DNA from: Iris pallida
Lineage: Eukaryota > Streptophyta > Magnoliopsida > Asparagales > Iridaceae
DNA: 64,000 bases
Assembly (NCBI GenBank): GCA_029216955.1
Contig: JANAVB010010791.1
Coordinates: 3,401,690 to 3,465,689 of the forward strand
Direction: 5' to 3'
The position numbers and the translations under genes are program-made. The notes beneath the pieces were generated by a model that was not told the origin of the DNA, ran no database searches, and was given only the letters and a program-made list of their open reading frames with translations. This document shows positions 1 to 8,833 of this stretch, piece by piece; the stretch's first letter is position 1; the number at the start of each line of letters is the position of its first letter.

Positions 1-241
1 GCATCTTCGTAGTTTAGTCTTCTGTTCTTCAGATTCTCAGAAGATGCACTACATGGAGTTATTCACTTCAAGAGCTTCCTCCTTCGTCCTTGAAGACCGT
101 AGCAGTTACCGGCGTTCCCTACATATAGTCGGCGTCTTCCTGCTTAGAGTCTTCGTGTCTGTACTGGTCTAGGTATTTCTGTAAAACACTAAAGGATGGA
201 TGATAACTTAAAGCACAAATCAAAAATCAAGTAATTCAGAG

Positions 242-806
242 CGGCATACCGACGGTATGCTCCGGCATACCGGCGGTATACCGTTCTTGTGTCCAGAAAA
301 GTTTCTGTGACAAAAAGCGGCATACCGACGGCATGCTACGGCATACCGGCGGTATACCGTTTTCGTGTCCAGAAAAGTTTCTGTGACAATAAGCGGCATA
401 CCGACGGCATGCTTCGGCATACCGGCGGCATACCGCTTTCTGTGTCCAGAAAGTTGCTGTCTCGAAATGTCGGCATACCGACGGCATGCTGCGGCATACC
501 GGCGGCATGCCGTTTCCTAGCAACACAATAGATGCTGTGATTTATTGTCGGCATACCAACGGTACGCTACGGCATACCGGCGGCATGCCGTTTCTTATAG
601 CTCTAAAACTTTCTGTGACTTTAGTCGGCATACCGACGGTATGCTCCGGCATACCGGCGGTATACCGAATTTCGAATAATCTGCTTTTCGATTTGGTCTG
701 ACATGCATTAATGGCCGCATTTAATGCTCTTGAACGGTCATAAATATGACCGTTACTATTTGGCCGGCATACCGGCGGTATGCCGCGGCATACCGACGGC
801 ATGCCG
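242..806. repeat. Array of seven 42-bp palindromic modules (5' LTR)
   Basis: Seven modules, each exactly 42 bp, lie at 242-283, 318-359, 394-435, 471-512, 549-590, 626-667 and 765-806. Each runs CGGCATACCG, then (A)CGGTATGC or CGGCATGC, then CGGCATACCG, then GCGGTATACCG or GCGGCATGCCG. GGCATACC and GGTATGCC are reverse complements, so every module contains two inverted pairs. Start-to-start spacing is 76, 76, 77, 78, 77 and 139 bp. The ~35-bp spacers between the first three modules are also related (GTGTCCAGAAA, TCTGTGAC). The array lies upstream of the LTR TATA box, that is, in U3. Confidence 0.95.
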
Positions 807-854
807 GTCTGCGTACACTCAGAAGCATTAAATGCCACCCACTCTTGGTTTTCT

Positions 855-862
855 TATAAAAG
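855..862 (+). promoter_or_regulatory. TATA box of Copia 5' LTR
   Basis: TATAAAAG lies 49 bp downstream of the last palindromic module and is followed by a CT-rich segment (CTCTCTCTCTTGAG). This is the expected form of a plant LTR promoter. The matching site in the 3' LTR is at 9447. Confidence 0.7.
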
Positions 863-1051
863 GAAGCTCTCTCTCTCTTGAGCTTTCTCACCAACTCTTC
901 CATAAATTTTCCAACAACCAAGAGCTCCACCATTAATACTCTCTCAAAGCTTTTCATTGTCATCCTCTCCCAAAGTGCTAGAGTATTAAAGAGTTGTACA
1001 TTTCGATCTTCACGTGTTAGAAGATCAGCAAGTTCTCATTCTCTTTTGTTT

Positions 1052-1165
1052 GAAGTTGGCGAGCCTTCGTAAGAAAACTCGTGTGTAGATGTTGGCGAGT
1101 CTTCGGATCCAAACTCGTGTTGAAGTTGGCGAGTTCTTCGGATCCAAACTCGTGTGTACTATTTA
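1052..1165 (+). repeat. Three imperfect copies of a GTTGGCGAG...AACTCGTGT unit in LTR R/U5
   Basis: GTTGGCGAG(C/T)CTTCG or GTTGGCGAGTTCTTCG recurs three times. Each copy is followed by a short stretch ending in AACTCGTGT, and two copies share GGATCCAAACTCGTGT. It lies downstream of the TATA box, so it would be in the transcribed leader. The 3' LTR has the same triplication. Confidence 0.75.
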
Positions 1166-1346
1166 CATAATAGTGGATTAAAGCCGGAGAGAGTTCCGGG
1201 ACTGGATTGCCTCAAAAGAGGATACCAGGATACATCCTTGCATTTGCGTTTGATCTTTCTACTATTTACTCTTTATTGCATCATTTGTTATAGTTTATTT
1301 TTAATTTCCCTATTCACCCCCCCCCCCCCCTCTAGGGTTCTACAAT

Positions 1347-1358
1347 TGGTATCAGAGC
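1347..1358 (+). other. Primer-binding site, initiator tRNA-Met type
   Basis: TGGTATCAGAGC, complementary to the 3' end of plant initiator tRNA-Met, starts two bases after the 5' LTR end. This is the standard priming site of plant Copia elements and fixes the LTR boundary at 1344. Confidence 0.93.
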
Positions 1359-1397
1359 TTTGTTCTCTTGATTTGGATTTACACCCTTGAGTGATCC

Positions 1398-3296
1398 ATG
1401 GCCTCTAACCCTAGCATCAACACGTTTCACAATGAGGGACACTCCACAAATAGGCCTCCCCTATTTGATGGTACCAACTATAACTATTGGAAGATTAGGA
1501 TGGGCATTTATCTCAAGTCCATAGATTTCGATTTATGGGATTGCGTGATAAATGGCATCCCTACTCCTTCCAGAGCTATAGAGGATATTGCTTCTGACAC
1601 CCTTCGGGAAACACTCACTGAAAATATCAAGAAGCTTGCTTGTCGAGATGCCAAGGCAATGAACGCTCTTTACTGTGCTCTCGACAGTAGTGAATTCAAT
1701 CGAATCTCTACTTGCAAGACTTCCAATGAAATTTGGAAGTTGCTTGAAGTCACACACGAGGGGACTTCACAAGTGAAGGAATCTAAGATCAGTAGACTCA
1801 CGCAAGAATATGAGTCTTTTAAAATGAAGCATGATGAATCTATTGCTAGCATGTTTACTCGCTTTGGTGATATTATTAACCCTCTCTCTTCTCTTGGAAA
1901 GGAATATCCCGCTCATGAAAAGATAAGGAAGATTCTTAGAGGTTTGACGAAAGCTTGGAGTCCTAAAGCTACCGCAATCATTGAGGGGAACGATCTTACC
2001 GTCATGAACCTAGAGACCCTCATGGGTAAGCTGATGACTCACGAGCTTGACATGAAGGATCAAGAGGAATCCTCCATTCAAGAGAAGGAGAAGGAGAAGA
2101 CCAAAGAAAAGGAGAAGACTCTTGCACTCAAAGCTTCAAGGTCCTACTCCAAGGATAGCTCCGACGACAATGAGTCGGACGATGATGAAGAAATAGCTCT
2201 CACAGCTAAGCACTTCAGGAAGTTCTTAAAGTTCAACAAGGCCAACCGCTCTAGACGGGACAATGAAGAAGACCCGACATGCTATCAATGCAGAAGACCC
2301 GGACACATCAAGAGGGATTGTCCGATGGTACGAAAAGACTCAAGCAAGTACGAGAAGCCAAGCAAGGGAAGCTCGTCCTCCAGAAAGTTCGCCAACACTA
2401 GCATTTGGTGTGAAAGCGACGCAAGCGACTCCGACAATGACAAGGAGTGCAAACACAATGCCAACGTTTGTCTCATGGCAACCGATGAGGTACTTGATGA
2501 TTTTTCCTTAAACACTCTTACCTATGATGATTTGGAGAAAGCCATTCTTGAGTTACATGAAGAACACAAAGGTGTTCGGAATAAATACAAGAAATCTCTT
2601 AAGGAGGTCGAGGCTCTTCAACTTGAAGTAGAGAGGCTCTCAAGCATCATTAGTGATGTGAAGGGAAAATCTCCTATTTTCGACACGGATGAAGTGGAGT
2701 CTTTGAGACTAAAACTTCAAGAATCTCTTGACACCATCAAAAAAAAGGATGATGAGATTCAATCCATGAGAAGCTCTTATGAATTTGCCATGCGCAAATG
2801 TCAAGATGCTAATAGAAGAGAATATTCCACTTCTATTAAGTATAATGATCTTCTTACACGGAGTAAGAATTTTAGTAATAAGAATTCCACTCACATGCAT
2901 GCTCCTAGACACCCCCACACTCATCACAATGCTAGGCATAACCATTACATGAACACTACACACAACTCCTCTTCTAACACTAGAAAAGGACCTTTTGTTA
3001 AAAAGAAAACTCCTCATCATGCATTTTTCTATCATCATAACACTCATGGTAGAACATCTCACACTAGAGACTCACATATGCACAACACTCACACTTCTTC
3101 TTTTAGATCTTCTTTAATGTGCAATTATTGTGGTTTGCTTGGTCATACTTCTAATTTTTGTTATACAAGAAAACAAGTTGACATGAGAGTTCTTAAATGG
3201 GTTCCTAAGACTAACATTCAAGGACCCATAAGATCATGGGTACCAAAATGTTCATCTTCAACTTATGTTGTAGGTGACGAATCCTTCTCATGCTAG
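1398..3296 (+). CDS. Copia gag polyprotein (632 aa), two CCHC knuckles
   Basis: Nucleocapsid/capsid precursor of the Copia element. The ATG at 1398 lies 40 nt after the primer site and is the first in frame. Residues ~19-230 match the DUF4219/UBN2-type capsid region (FDGTNYNYWKIRM near the start). A charged Lys/Glu run follows near 225-245. A CCHC knuckle, CYQCRRPGHIKRDC, sits near residue 295. Residues ~370-480 look like a coiled coil, and ~500-570 are unusually rich in histidine. A second CCHC, CNYCGLLGHTSNFC, begins near residue 575. Two widely spaced knuckles and a long gag are typical of the SIRE/Maximus lineage. The frame is intact but ends at TAG 3294-3296 just before the protease motif, which lies in another frame. 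Confidence 0.9.
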   Translation: MASNPSINTFHNEGHSTNRPPLFDGTNYNYWKIRMGIYLKSIDFDLWDCVINGIPTPSRAIEDIASDTLRETLTENIKKLACRDAKAMNALYCALDSSEFNRISTCKTSNEIWKLLEVTHEGTSQVKESKISRLTQEYESFKMKHDESIASMFTRFGDIINPLSSLGKEYPAHEKIRKILRGLTKAWSPKATAIIEGNDLTVMNLETLMGKLMTHELDMKDQEESSIQEKEKEKTKEKEKTLALKASRSYSKDSSDDNESDDDEEIALTAKHFRKFLKFNKANRSRRDNEEDPTCYQCRRPGHIKRDCPMVRKDSSKYEKPSKGSSSSRKFANTSIWCESDASDSDNDKECKHNANVCLMATDEVLDDFSLNTLTYDDLEKAILELHEEHKGVRNKYKKSLKEVEALQLEVERLSSIISDVKGKSPIFDTDEVESLRLKLQESLDTIKKKDDEIQSMRSSYEFAMRKCQDANRREYSTSIKYNDLLTRSKNFSNKNSTHMHAPRHPHTHHNARHNHYMNTTHNSSSNTRKGPFVKKKTPHHAFFYHHNTHGRTSHTRDSHMHNTHTSSFRSSLMCNYCGLLGHTSNFCYTRKQVDMRVLKWVPKTNIQGPIRSWVPKCSSSTYVVGDESFSC

Positions 3297-4833
3297 AAGC
3301 AAGTGGATTCTCGATAGCGGTTGTTCACGACACATGACCGGTGATGCTTCACTTTTTGCAACGCTATCGATGAAGAAGGAAGGACATGTCTCCTTCGGTA
3401 ACAATCTAAAAGGTTATATTATTGGAAATGGTAATATCGGTTCTCCTCCTTATCCTTGTATTAATAATGTATGTCTTGTTACTAATCTTAAGCATAACCT
3501 CCTTAGTATTAGCCATCTCACCGATAATGGCTATGATATCAAGTTTGTTAAACTCAAATGCTACATTACCGATAGCTCCAATGGAACTATTGTGTATGAA
3601 GGCATTAGAGAAAACAATATTTATGTTCTTTATCTTGTTGAAGGTACTAACAATGACAGGTGCCTAGTTGCAAAGAACGATGAGAGTTGGCTTTGGCACA
3701 TGAGGCTTGGACACGCTAACATGGATACCATCTCTCGCCTCGCCTCCAAAAAGCTTGTACGAGGACTTCCTAGTATCCCTTTCAAGAGGGATATGGTATG
3801 TGAAGAATGCGAGAAAAGTAAGTTGACCAAGTCATCTTTCAAATCCATCAACTCTGTGAGTACCACTAGACCCCTTCAACTTATTCATATGGATCTTTTC
3901 GGGCCTAGTAGAGTAGCTAGCCTTGGAGGCAAACTTTATGCCTTTATTTTAGTTGATGATTTTTCGAGATTTACTTGGGTTATTTTTCTTGCTTGCAAAA
4001 GTGATACTTTTTGTGAATTTGTTGCTTTTTGTAAACGTGTTCAAAATGAGAAAGGTTTTTCTATTAACAAAATTAGGAGTGATCATGGAGGTGAATTTGA
4101 TAATGTTGATTTCAAAAGATTTTGTGAAAAGAATGGTTTTGGACATGACTTTGCTTGTCCCCGTACTCCTCAACAAAATGGTGTTGTGGAGAGAAAGAAT
4201 AGAACCCTTGGCGATATGGCCCGGGTCATGTTAAACCAATATAAGCTCCCTCAATATTTTTGGGCGGAAGCCGTTAATACGGCATGTCATGTTATTAATA
4301 GGGTCTTAATTAGACCTATTACTAAGAAGACCCCTTATGAGCTTTGGTTTAACAAAATTCCTTCTATTGAATATTTCAAGGTTTTTGGTTGTAATTGTTT
4401 TATTTTGAATACCAAGGATAACCTAGGCAAGTTTGAAGAAAAAGCCTATGAAGGAATATTCCTTGGATACTCTACTCATAGCAAAGGTTTTCGTGTTTTT
4501 AATAAAAGAAGTCTTGTTGTCGAAGAGTCAATCAATGTCTCTTTTAATGAACTCAACTCTTCTACATTCTCCTCCTCCGAGGATATTGATGACATCTCGT
4601 TTGGATTGGAGAACTCCTCTATTGAGGATCGTCCTTCTTCATCTCACAATAAAGTTGTGACCCCATCAAAAGAGTCTCCTCCTCTCGAGCCTCCTCCAAA
4701 GGATCTCCCAAGAGAATGGAGATTTGTCACCAATCACCCTAAGGAGCTCATCATTGGGGATCCTTCCTCAAGTGTTAGCACAAGATCCGCCACTCGTGAT
4801 CTTTGTGCCAATGTGGCTTTCATCTCTCAATAG
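3274..4833 (+). pseudogene. Copia pol part 1: protease and integrase
   Basis: This frame opens right after a TAG at 3271-3273 and overlaps the gag end by 23 nt. The protease motif is DSG at residues 14-16, in WILDSGCSRHMTGD. The HHCC integrase zinc domain is visible (HMRLGHAN, then CEECEKSK). The integrase core has D207 (HMDLFGP), D270 (RSDHGGEF) and E306 (VVERKNRT), an exact D,D(35)E spacing, so the catalytic triad is complete. The frame stops at 4831-4833, just before RT, where the homology moves to another frame. I call it a pseudogene part because pol is not one open frame. A programmed shift at the gag/pol border is possible, but the two later shifts look mutational. Confidence 0.88.
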
Positions 4834-5462
4834 AGCCTAAAAATGTTAATGATGCTTTTCTTGACGAATTTTGGATGATAGCTATGCAAGAGGAGCTTAA
4901 TCAATTTGAGCGAAGCAAGGTTTGGGAACTTGTTCCAAAACCTAGCAATCATCCCATTATTGGAACTAAATGGGTGTTTCGCAACAAGCTAAATGAAGAT
5001 GGGTTAGTGACTCGTAACAAAGCCCGATTGGTTGCTCAAGGCTATAACCAAGAGGAAGGCATTGACTACGACGAAACCTATGCTCCGGTTGCACGTCTTG
5101 AATCCATTCGTATGCTTTGTGCCTTTGCTTGTTTTAATGACTTTAAGCTATTTCAAATGGATGTTAAGAGTGCTTTTCTTAATGGTATTATTAAGGAGGA
5201 AGTTTATGTTAAACAACCTCCCGGTTTTGAAGATTTTCAATTTCCTAACCACGTTTTCAAACTCCATAAAGCCCTTTATGGCCTCAAACAAGCTCCACGT
5301 GCTTGGTATGAGCGTCTTAGCTCTTTTCTTGTTTCTCACAATTTTTCAAAGGGAAAAGTTGATACCACACTTTTATTAAATCCCATGATGGGACTCTCTT
5401 ATTGGTTCAAATTTATGTTGATGATATCATTTTTGGTTCTACTAACAACACACTTTGTGTAG
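4803..5462 (+). pseudogene. Copia pol part 2: N-terminal half of reverse transcriptase
   Basis: Continues pol after a frame change within about 4803-4833. It shows canonical Copia RT blocks in order: the WELVPKP region, GTKWVFRNKL, ARLVAQGYNQ, the YAPVARLESIR block, the first catalytic Asp in FQMDVKSAFLNG, and ALYGLKQAPRAWY. Homology leaves this frame between about 5370 and 5400, and the ORF then runs on as unrelated sequence to 5462. The second break lies shortly before the YVDD block. No autonomous RT can be made from this copy without two frame changes. Confidence 0.87.
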
Positions 5463-6361
5463 AATTTGCCAAAGTTATGCAGGAAGAGTTTGAAATGAGT
5501 ATGATGGGTGAACTCTCCTTCTTTTTGGGGCTCCAAATCAAACAAGGACCTAAAGGAACCTTCATCAATCAAGCAAAATATACAAGGGATCTCCTCAAGC
5601 GTTTCGACCTTGAATCATCCAAATCAATGAGGACCCCTATGGCTACAACGACCAAGCTTGACAATGATGAAGATGGCACATCGGTCGACATTCGTAAGTA
5701 TAGAGGTATGATCGGTAGCTTACTTTATTTAACTGCTAGCCGTCCGGATATCATGTTTAGTGTTTGTTTGTGTGCACGATATCAAGCCAATCCAAAGGAA
5801 TCACATTTGAGTGCCGTCAAGCGCATTTTTCGTTATCTCAAAGGCACCATTAACATGGGTCTTTGGTATCCGAAATCCTCATCCTTTGAGCTTCACGGCT
5901 TTTCGGATGCGGATTTTGCCGGATGCAAGATTGACCGAAAAAGCACTAGTGGCACATGTCAATTCCTCGGGAAGTCCTTGGTATCGTGGTTTAGTAAGAA
6001 GCAAAACTCTGTCGCTCTCTCAACCACTGAGGCAGAGTATATTGCGGCTGGTTGTTGTTGTGCACAAATTCTTTGGATGTCACAAACACTTTTAGATTAT
6101 GGTATTTCTCATTCTTGCACCCCTATTAAATGTGATAACACTAGCTCTATCAATCTCACGAAAAACCCGATTTGTCACTCACGCACGAAGCACATTGAAA
6201 TTAGACACCATTTTCTTCGTGACCATCAACAAAAAGGAGAAATCCATCTTAAATTTATTGATACTACCTATCAATTAGCCGACATCTTCACTAAGCCCCT
6301 CCCGGAAGATCGCTTCTCTTTCCTTTGCCGTGAATTGGGCATTTTATCCTTTGATCCATAG
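5402..6361 (+). pseudogene. Copia pol part 3: C-terminal RT and RNase H
   Basis: The third pol frame begins just before the RT active site YVDD (residues 5-8) and reads to the natural pol stop at 6359-6361. It contains the RT thumb and connection, then RNase H with D in GFSDADFAGC, the KSTSG block, E in STTEAEYIA and D in CDNTS. It ends with the Copia C-terminal block HIEIRHHFLRD...DIFTKPLPEDRF. All recognisable catalytic residues are present, so the damage is confined to the frame changes upstream. Confidence 0.9.
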
Positions 6362-6372
6362 TCTCTTTTGTC

Positions 6373-6568
6373 CGGCACACCGACGGTATACTACGGTATA
6401 CCGGCGGCATACCGTTTTTCGAAGCAGAATTAGGTTCTGTCTCGTTTTTCGGCATACCGTCGGTATACGTCGGCATACCGCCGGCATGCCGTTTTTCGAA
6501 ACAGAATTATGTTCTGTTTCATTTTTCGGCATACCGTCGGTATACGTCGGCATTCCGTCGGCATGCCG
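6373..6568. repeat. Three more 42-bp palindromic modules between pol and the 3' ORF
   Basis: Modules of the LTR type lie at 6373-6414, 6450-6491 and 6527-6568, each 42 bp and exactly 77 bp apart start to start. Their spacers (TTTTTCGAA.CAGAATTA.GTTCTGT) differ from the LTR spacers but keep the ~35-bp length. The array begins 11 bp after the pol stop codon and lies ~360 bp before the start of the 3' ORF. Confidence 0.93.
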
Positions 6569-6931
6569 GATGACGGCAGAAATAATTCCTGAACTAAGTT
6601 GCGGGCCCACTATTTTATCTCTCCTCCTTTATTCCTTCCATCCTTTCTTTAATCCATCAAATCCCTCATTAATTACCCATCTCCTCAACTCCCCTCCTAT
6701 TAATTACCCTTCTTATCACCTTTCCTCTTTTCTCTCCTCTTTTTACTCCACACATCAATTCACCCCATCACCCTTTCAACTACCCCATCACCCTTCCTCT
6801 TTAACCGTTCCCTCCTCCCCAACCTTTTCAAACTCAACTCTTCATATTCCCCCTCTTCTTTAAAAACCCTCCTTCTTCCTTCTCCTCTCTACTACTTCTT
6901 CCTCTCACACCAAAGCCCAAAATCCTTCCTC
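6569..6931 (+). promoter_or_regulatory. Pyrimidine-rich leader before the 3' ORF
   Basis: About 360 bp with no open frame of note. The plus strand is strongly CT-rich (repeated CTCCTC, CCTTCC, CACCC), and a TTTAAAAAC stretch lies near 6860. Position and composition suggest a leader or internal promoter for the downstream ORF. No firm TATA box is visible, so this is inference. Confidence 0.4.
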
Positions 6932-8137
6932 ATGGCCAACCCTAAGTGCCCCCGATCCTCTTCCTCCTCTTTCAACCCTTTCGTCCCGGTGGCGCTACCC
7001 TCCGGCTTTGACCAACGCGTTTTCTCCAACGCTTTGGCGGCTGAGCTTTGGTTCCAGCACTTCGTCAACCAGAACGTGTTCAAAGGACGGGCTATCAACT
7101 GGAATCTCTTCCCCGGTCACGTCCCGTTGTTTGACGATGTCGGTCTCTCCTCCCTTCTTCGGCGGCAAATTCCTGTCTACTCTGCTGCTGTCCGCCTTTT
7201 CTACTGCAACATGCGAGGGGATGACGACGACCCTACCGCCATCCAATCCATGGTCAATGACCGCCACTTCCGTCTCACATCCAAGGAAGTGGGGGCCATC
7301 TTGGGCGTCCCGGACAGAGGGGATGCGTTACCTCTTTTGGGTGCTCTCACCTCATCGGCGGCGTCTCCTTTCGACGACTTCTGTCGTATCATCTGTAAGG
7401 GTCCCAACCCTCCTGCCATTCCGGCCCTCTCAGCCCAGCTGGAGCCATTCTACTACGAGCTCCATCGTATCGTGTGCCATACTCTGTTTCCAAAGGGCGG
7501 GAACTATGACGCAATCACCGGTGATGCTCTTGTCCTCATGTATCATCTCTATGCCCGGAAGCGTTTTTCCTTCCCAAAGACTCTGCTTTTGCAATTCCGG
7601 CGTACCTTGCCTTCCGGGAAGCAGAACCTCTACTATGGCTCTTTCATCACCTTGCTTATGGAGGCCAAACAAGTTGACTTGTCTCTCTGCTCCTCGGATG
7701 GGGTCCCCTCATTTCTTGCTGTTTCCCGTACCCTAGCTGGCGCCTCTTCTTCCCGTGCTTCCTCTTCCCACGAGCAACCGGGTTCCACTCCTGCTGCCCC
7801 TGCATCTACCCCTCCATCTACGGGCTGCTATATGCCTCTTACTCAGCACCACTTTGATCTGAGGATGGCCCAGGCGGAGGAGCAGATGCGGACCCACACT
7901 CGTGGACTTGGCGCCCTCATCCAGTCTCGCTTCCACGATCAGGGCTACTTCATCCAGCGCACTCTGCAAGACCGGGATGCCTTTCTGGATCTTAATCTTC
8001 AGGATCCCATGTACACGGCCCCGCGTTTCTCTGACCCCAATGCCTATGGGTTTATGTACCCGGACGGCATTGATCCCTTTGGCGCCCTCCAGCAGGCTCA
8101 GGATGATGATGGTGATGATGATCCGGCAGAGGATTAG
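6932..8137 (+). CDS. Extra 3' ORF of Copia element, putative plant transposon-type domain (401 aa)
   Basis: An intact 401-codon frame lies between pol and the polypurine tract, where SIRE-like elements carry an additional ('env-like') ORF. ATG 6932 has good context (CCTCATGG). Residues ~25-250 resemble the family annotated as putative plant transposon protein: YSAAVRLFYCNM, then RLTSKEVGAILGVPDRGD, then a helical region with LFPKGGNYDAITGDALVLMYHL and NLYYGSFITLLMEA. Residues ~265-300 are Ser/Ala/Pro-rich and the end is acidic (DDDGDDDPAED). I see no signal peptide or membrane segment, so an envelope role is not supported. Function is unknown. It is open while pol is broken. Confidence 0.7.
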   Translation: MANPKCPRSSSSSFNPFVPVALPSGFDQRVFSNALAAELWFQHFVNQNVFKGRAINWNLFPGHVPLFDDVGLSSLLRRQIPVYSAAVRLFYCNMRGDDDDPTAIQSMVNDRHFRLTSKEVGAILGVPDRGDALPLLGALTSSAASPFDDFCRIICKGPNPPAIPALSAQLEPFYYELHRIVCHTLFPKGGNYDAITGDALVLMYHLYARKRFSFPKTLLLQFRRTLPSGKQNLYYGSFITLLMEAKQVDLSLCSSDGVPSFLAVSRTLAGASSSRASSSHEQPGSTPAAPASTPPSTGCYMPLTQHHFDLRMAQAEEQMRTHTRGLGALIQSRFHDQGYFIQRTLQDRDAFLDLNLQDPMYTAPRFSDPNAYGFMYPDGIDPFGALQQAQDDDGDDDPAED

Positions 8138-8561
8138 GGATGGGTTTCCTTTGGTGATGGTTATGGTGTTTTAATGGTTCTTTTTTTGTGTTTTCTGTTT
8201 GTTGTCTTTAGTGGTCCTTCGGGGACCGATTTATGGTTGTTTTTCAGTGTTTGCTGTCCTTCGAGGACATTATCTATGGTTGTCTTTGTTGTCCGACTCT
8301 CATGATGGAGAGTCTTTTATCTTATTGCTATGTATGGGTCAAGCATGTATTATCGTTCTTACTTCAATATATTCCTGCATGCTTTTATCTATACTCTCGT
8401 TTTTTTTTTCTTTTAATGCACTGTCTCCTTTAGTTATCCCCATCTTTGACTAAGTGACAAAGGGGGAGAAATCATATTGAGGGGGAGCTGTCTACCTACG
8501 GGGGAGCTACTCCCTGAAGATGCTATCTCTCTATTTTGTCAATTATCAAAATGGGGGAGTT
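8138..8561 (+). other. 3' untranslated region with four PPT-like G runs
   Basis: After the 3' ORF the sequence is T-rich without coding capacity. Four polypurine cores then follow: AAAGGGGGAGAAA near 8459, GAGGGGGAGCT near 8480, CGGGGGAGCT near 8500 and AAAATGGGGGAGTT at 8548-8561. The last directly abuts TG of the 3' LTR and is the functional PPT by position. Multiple GGGGGAG runs before the LTR fit SIRE-like elements. Confidence 0.8.
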
Positions 8562-8833
8562 TGTTGGCACATTTTATTTTGAGTAATTAACAGCATCTTC
8601 GTAGTTTAGTCTTCTGTTCTTCAGATTCTCAGAAAATGCACTACATGGAGTTATTCACTTCAAGAGCTTCCTCCTTCGTCCTTGAAGACCGTAGCAGTTA
8701 CCGGCGTTCCCTACATATAGTCGGCGTCTTCCTGCTTAGAGTCTTCGTGTCTGTACTGGTCTAGGTATTTCTGTAAAACACTAAATGATGGATGATAACT
8801 TAAAGCACAAATCGAAAATCAAGTAATTTAGAG

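Larger units (their letters stand above)
1..1344 (+). repeat. 5' LTR of SIRE-like Copia element (left-truncated by window)
   Basis: Positions 1-1344 are repeated nearly identically at 8593-9933. The 3' copy starts with TGTTGGCAC at 8562, so about 31 bp of this LTR lie outside the window. It ends TCTACA, followed two bases later by a tRNA-Met primer site. By eye the two copies differ at about a dozen substitutions plus the length of a C run near 1319-1330, so the insertion is recent. The LTR holds a palindromic module array (242-806), a TATA box (855) and a triplicated GTTGGCGAG segment (1052-1165). The many short ORFs read here in several frames are by-products of the module array. Confidence 0.93.

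Noticed and set aside
242..806. CRISPR-like repeat-spacer layout (42-bp repeats, ~35-bp spacers)
   Set aside because: The array lies within both LTRs of a plant Copia retrotransposon and again in its interior. Spacers are related to each other, modules vary, and there are no cas genes. The regular spacing is superficial.
220..838. Numerous short ORFs in several frames on both strands reading GMPPVCRS / CRRYA-type peptides
   Set aside because: They are translations of the CGGCATACCG palindromic modules in different frames and repeat exactly in the 3' LTR. No start context or domain.
6994..7736. 242-codon plus-strand ORF (7008-7736) and minus ORFs overlapping the Copia 3' ORF
   Set aside because: They overlap the longer frame 6932-8137, which has the better start and recognisable domain pattern. 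The alternatives are shadows in GC-rich coding DNA.
6932..8137. Retroviral-type envelope gene
   Set aside because: The position is that of the env-like ORF of SIRE elements, but no signal peptide, membrane anchor or cleavage-like site is visible.
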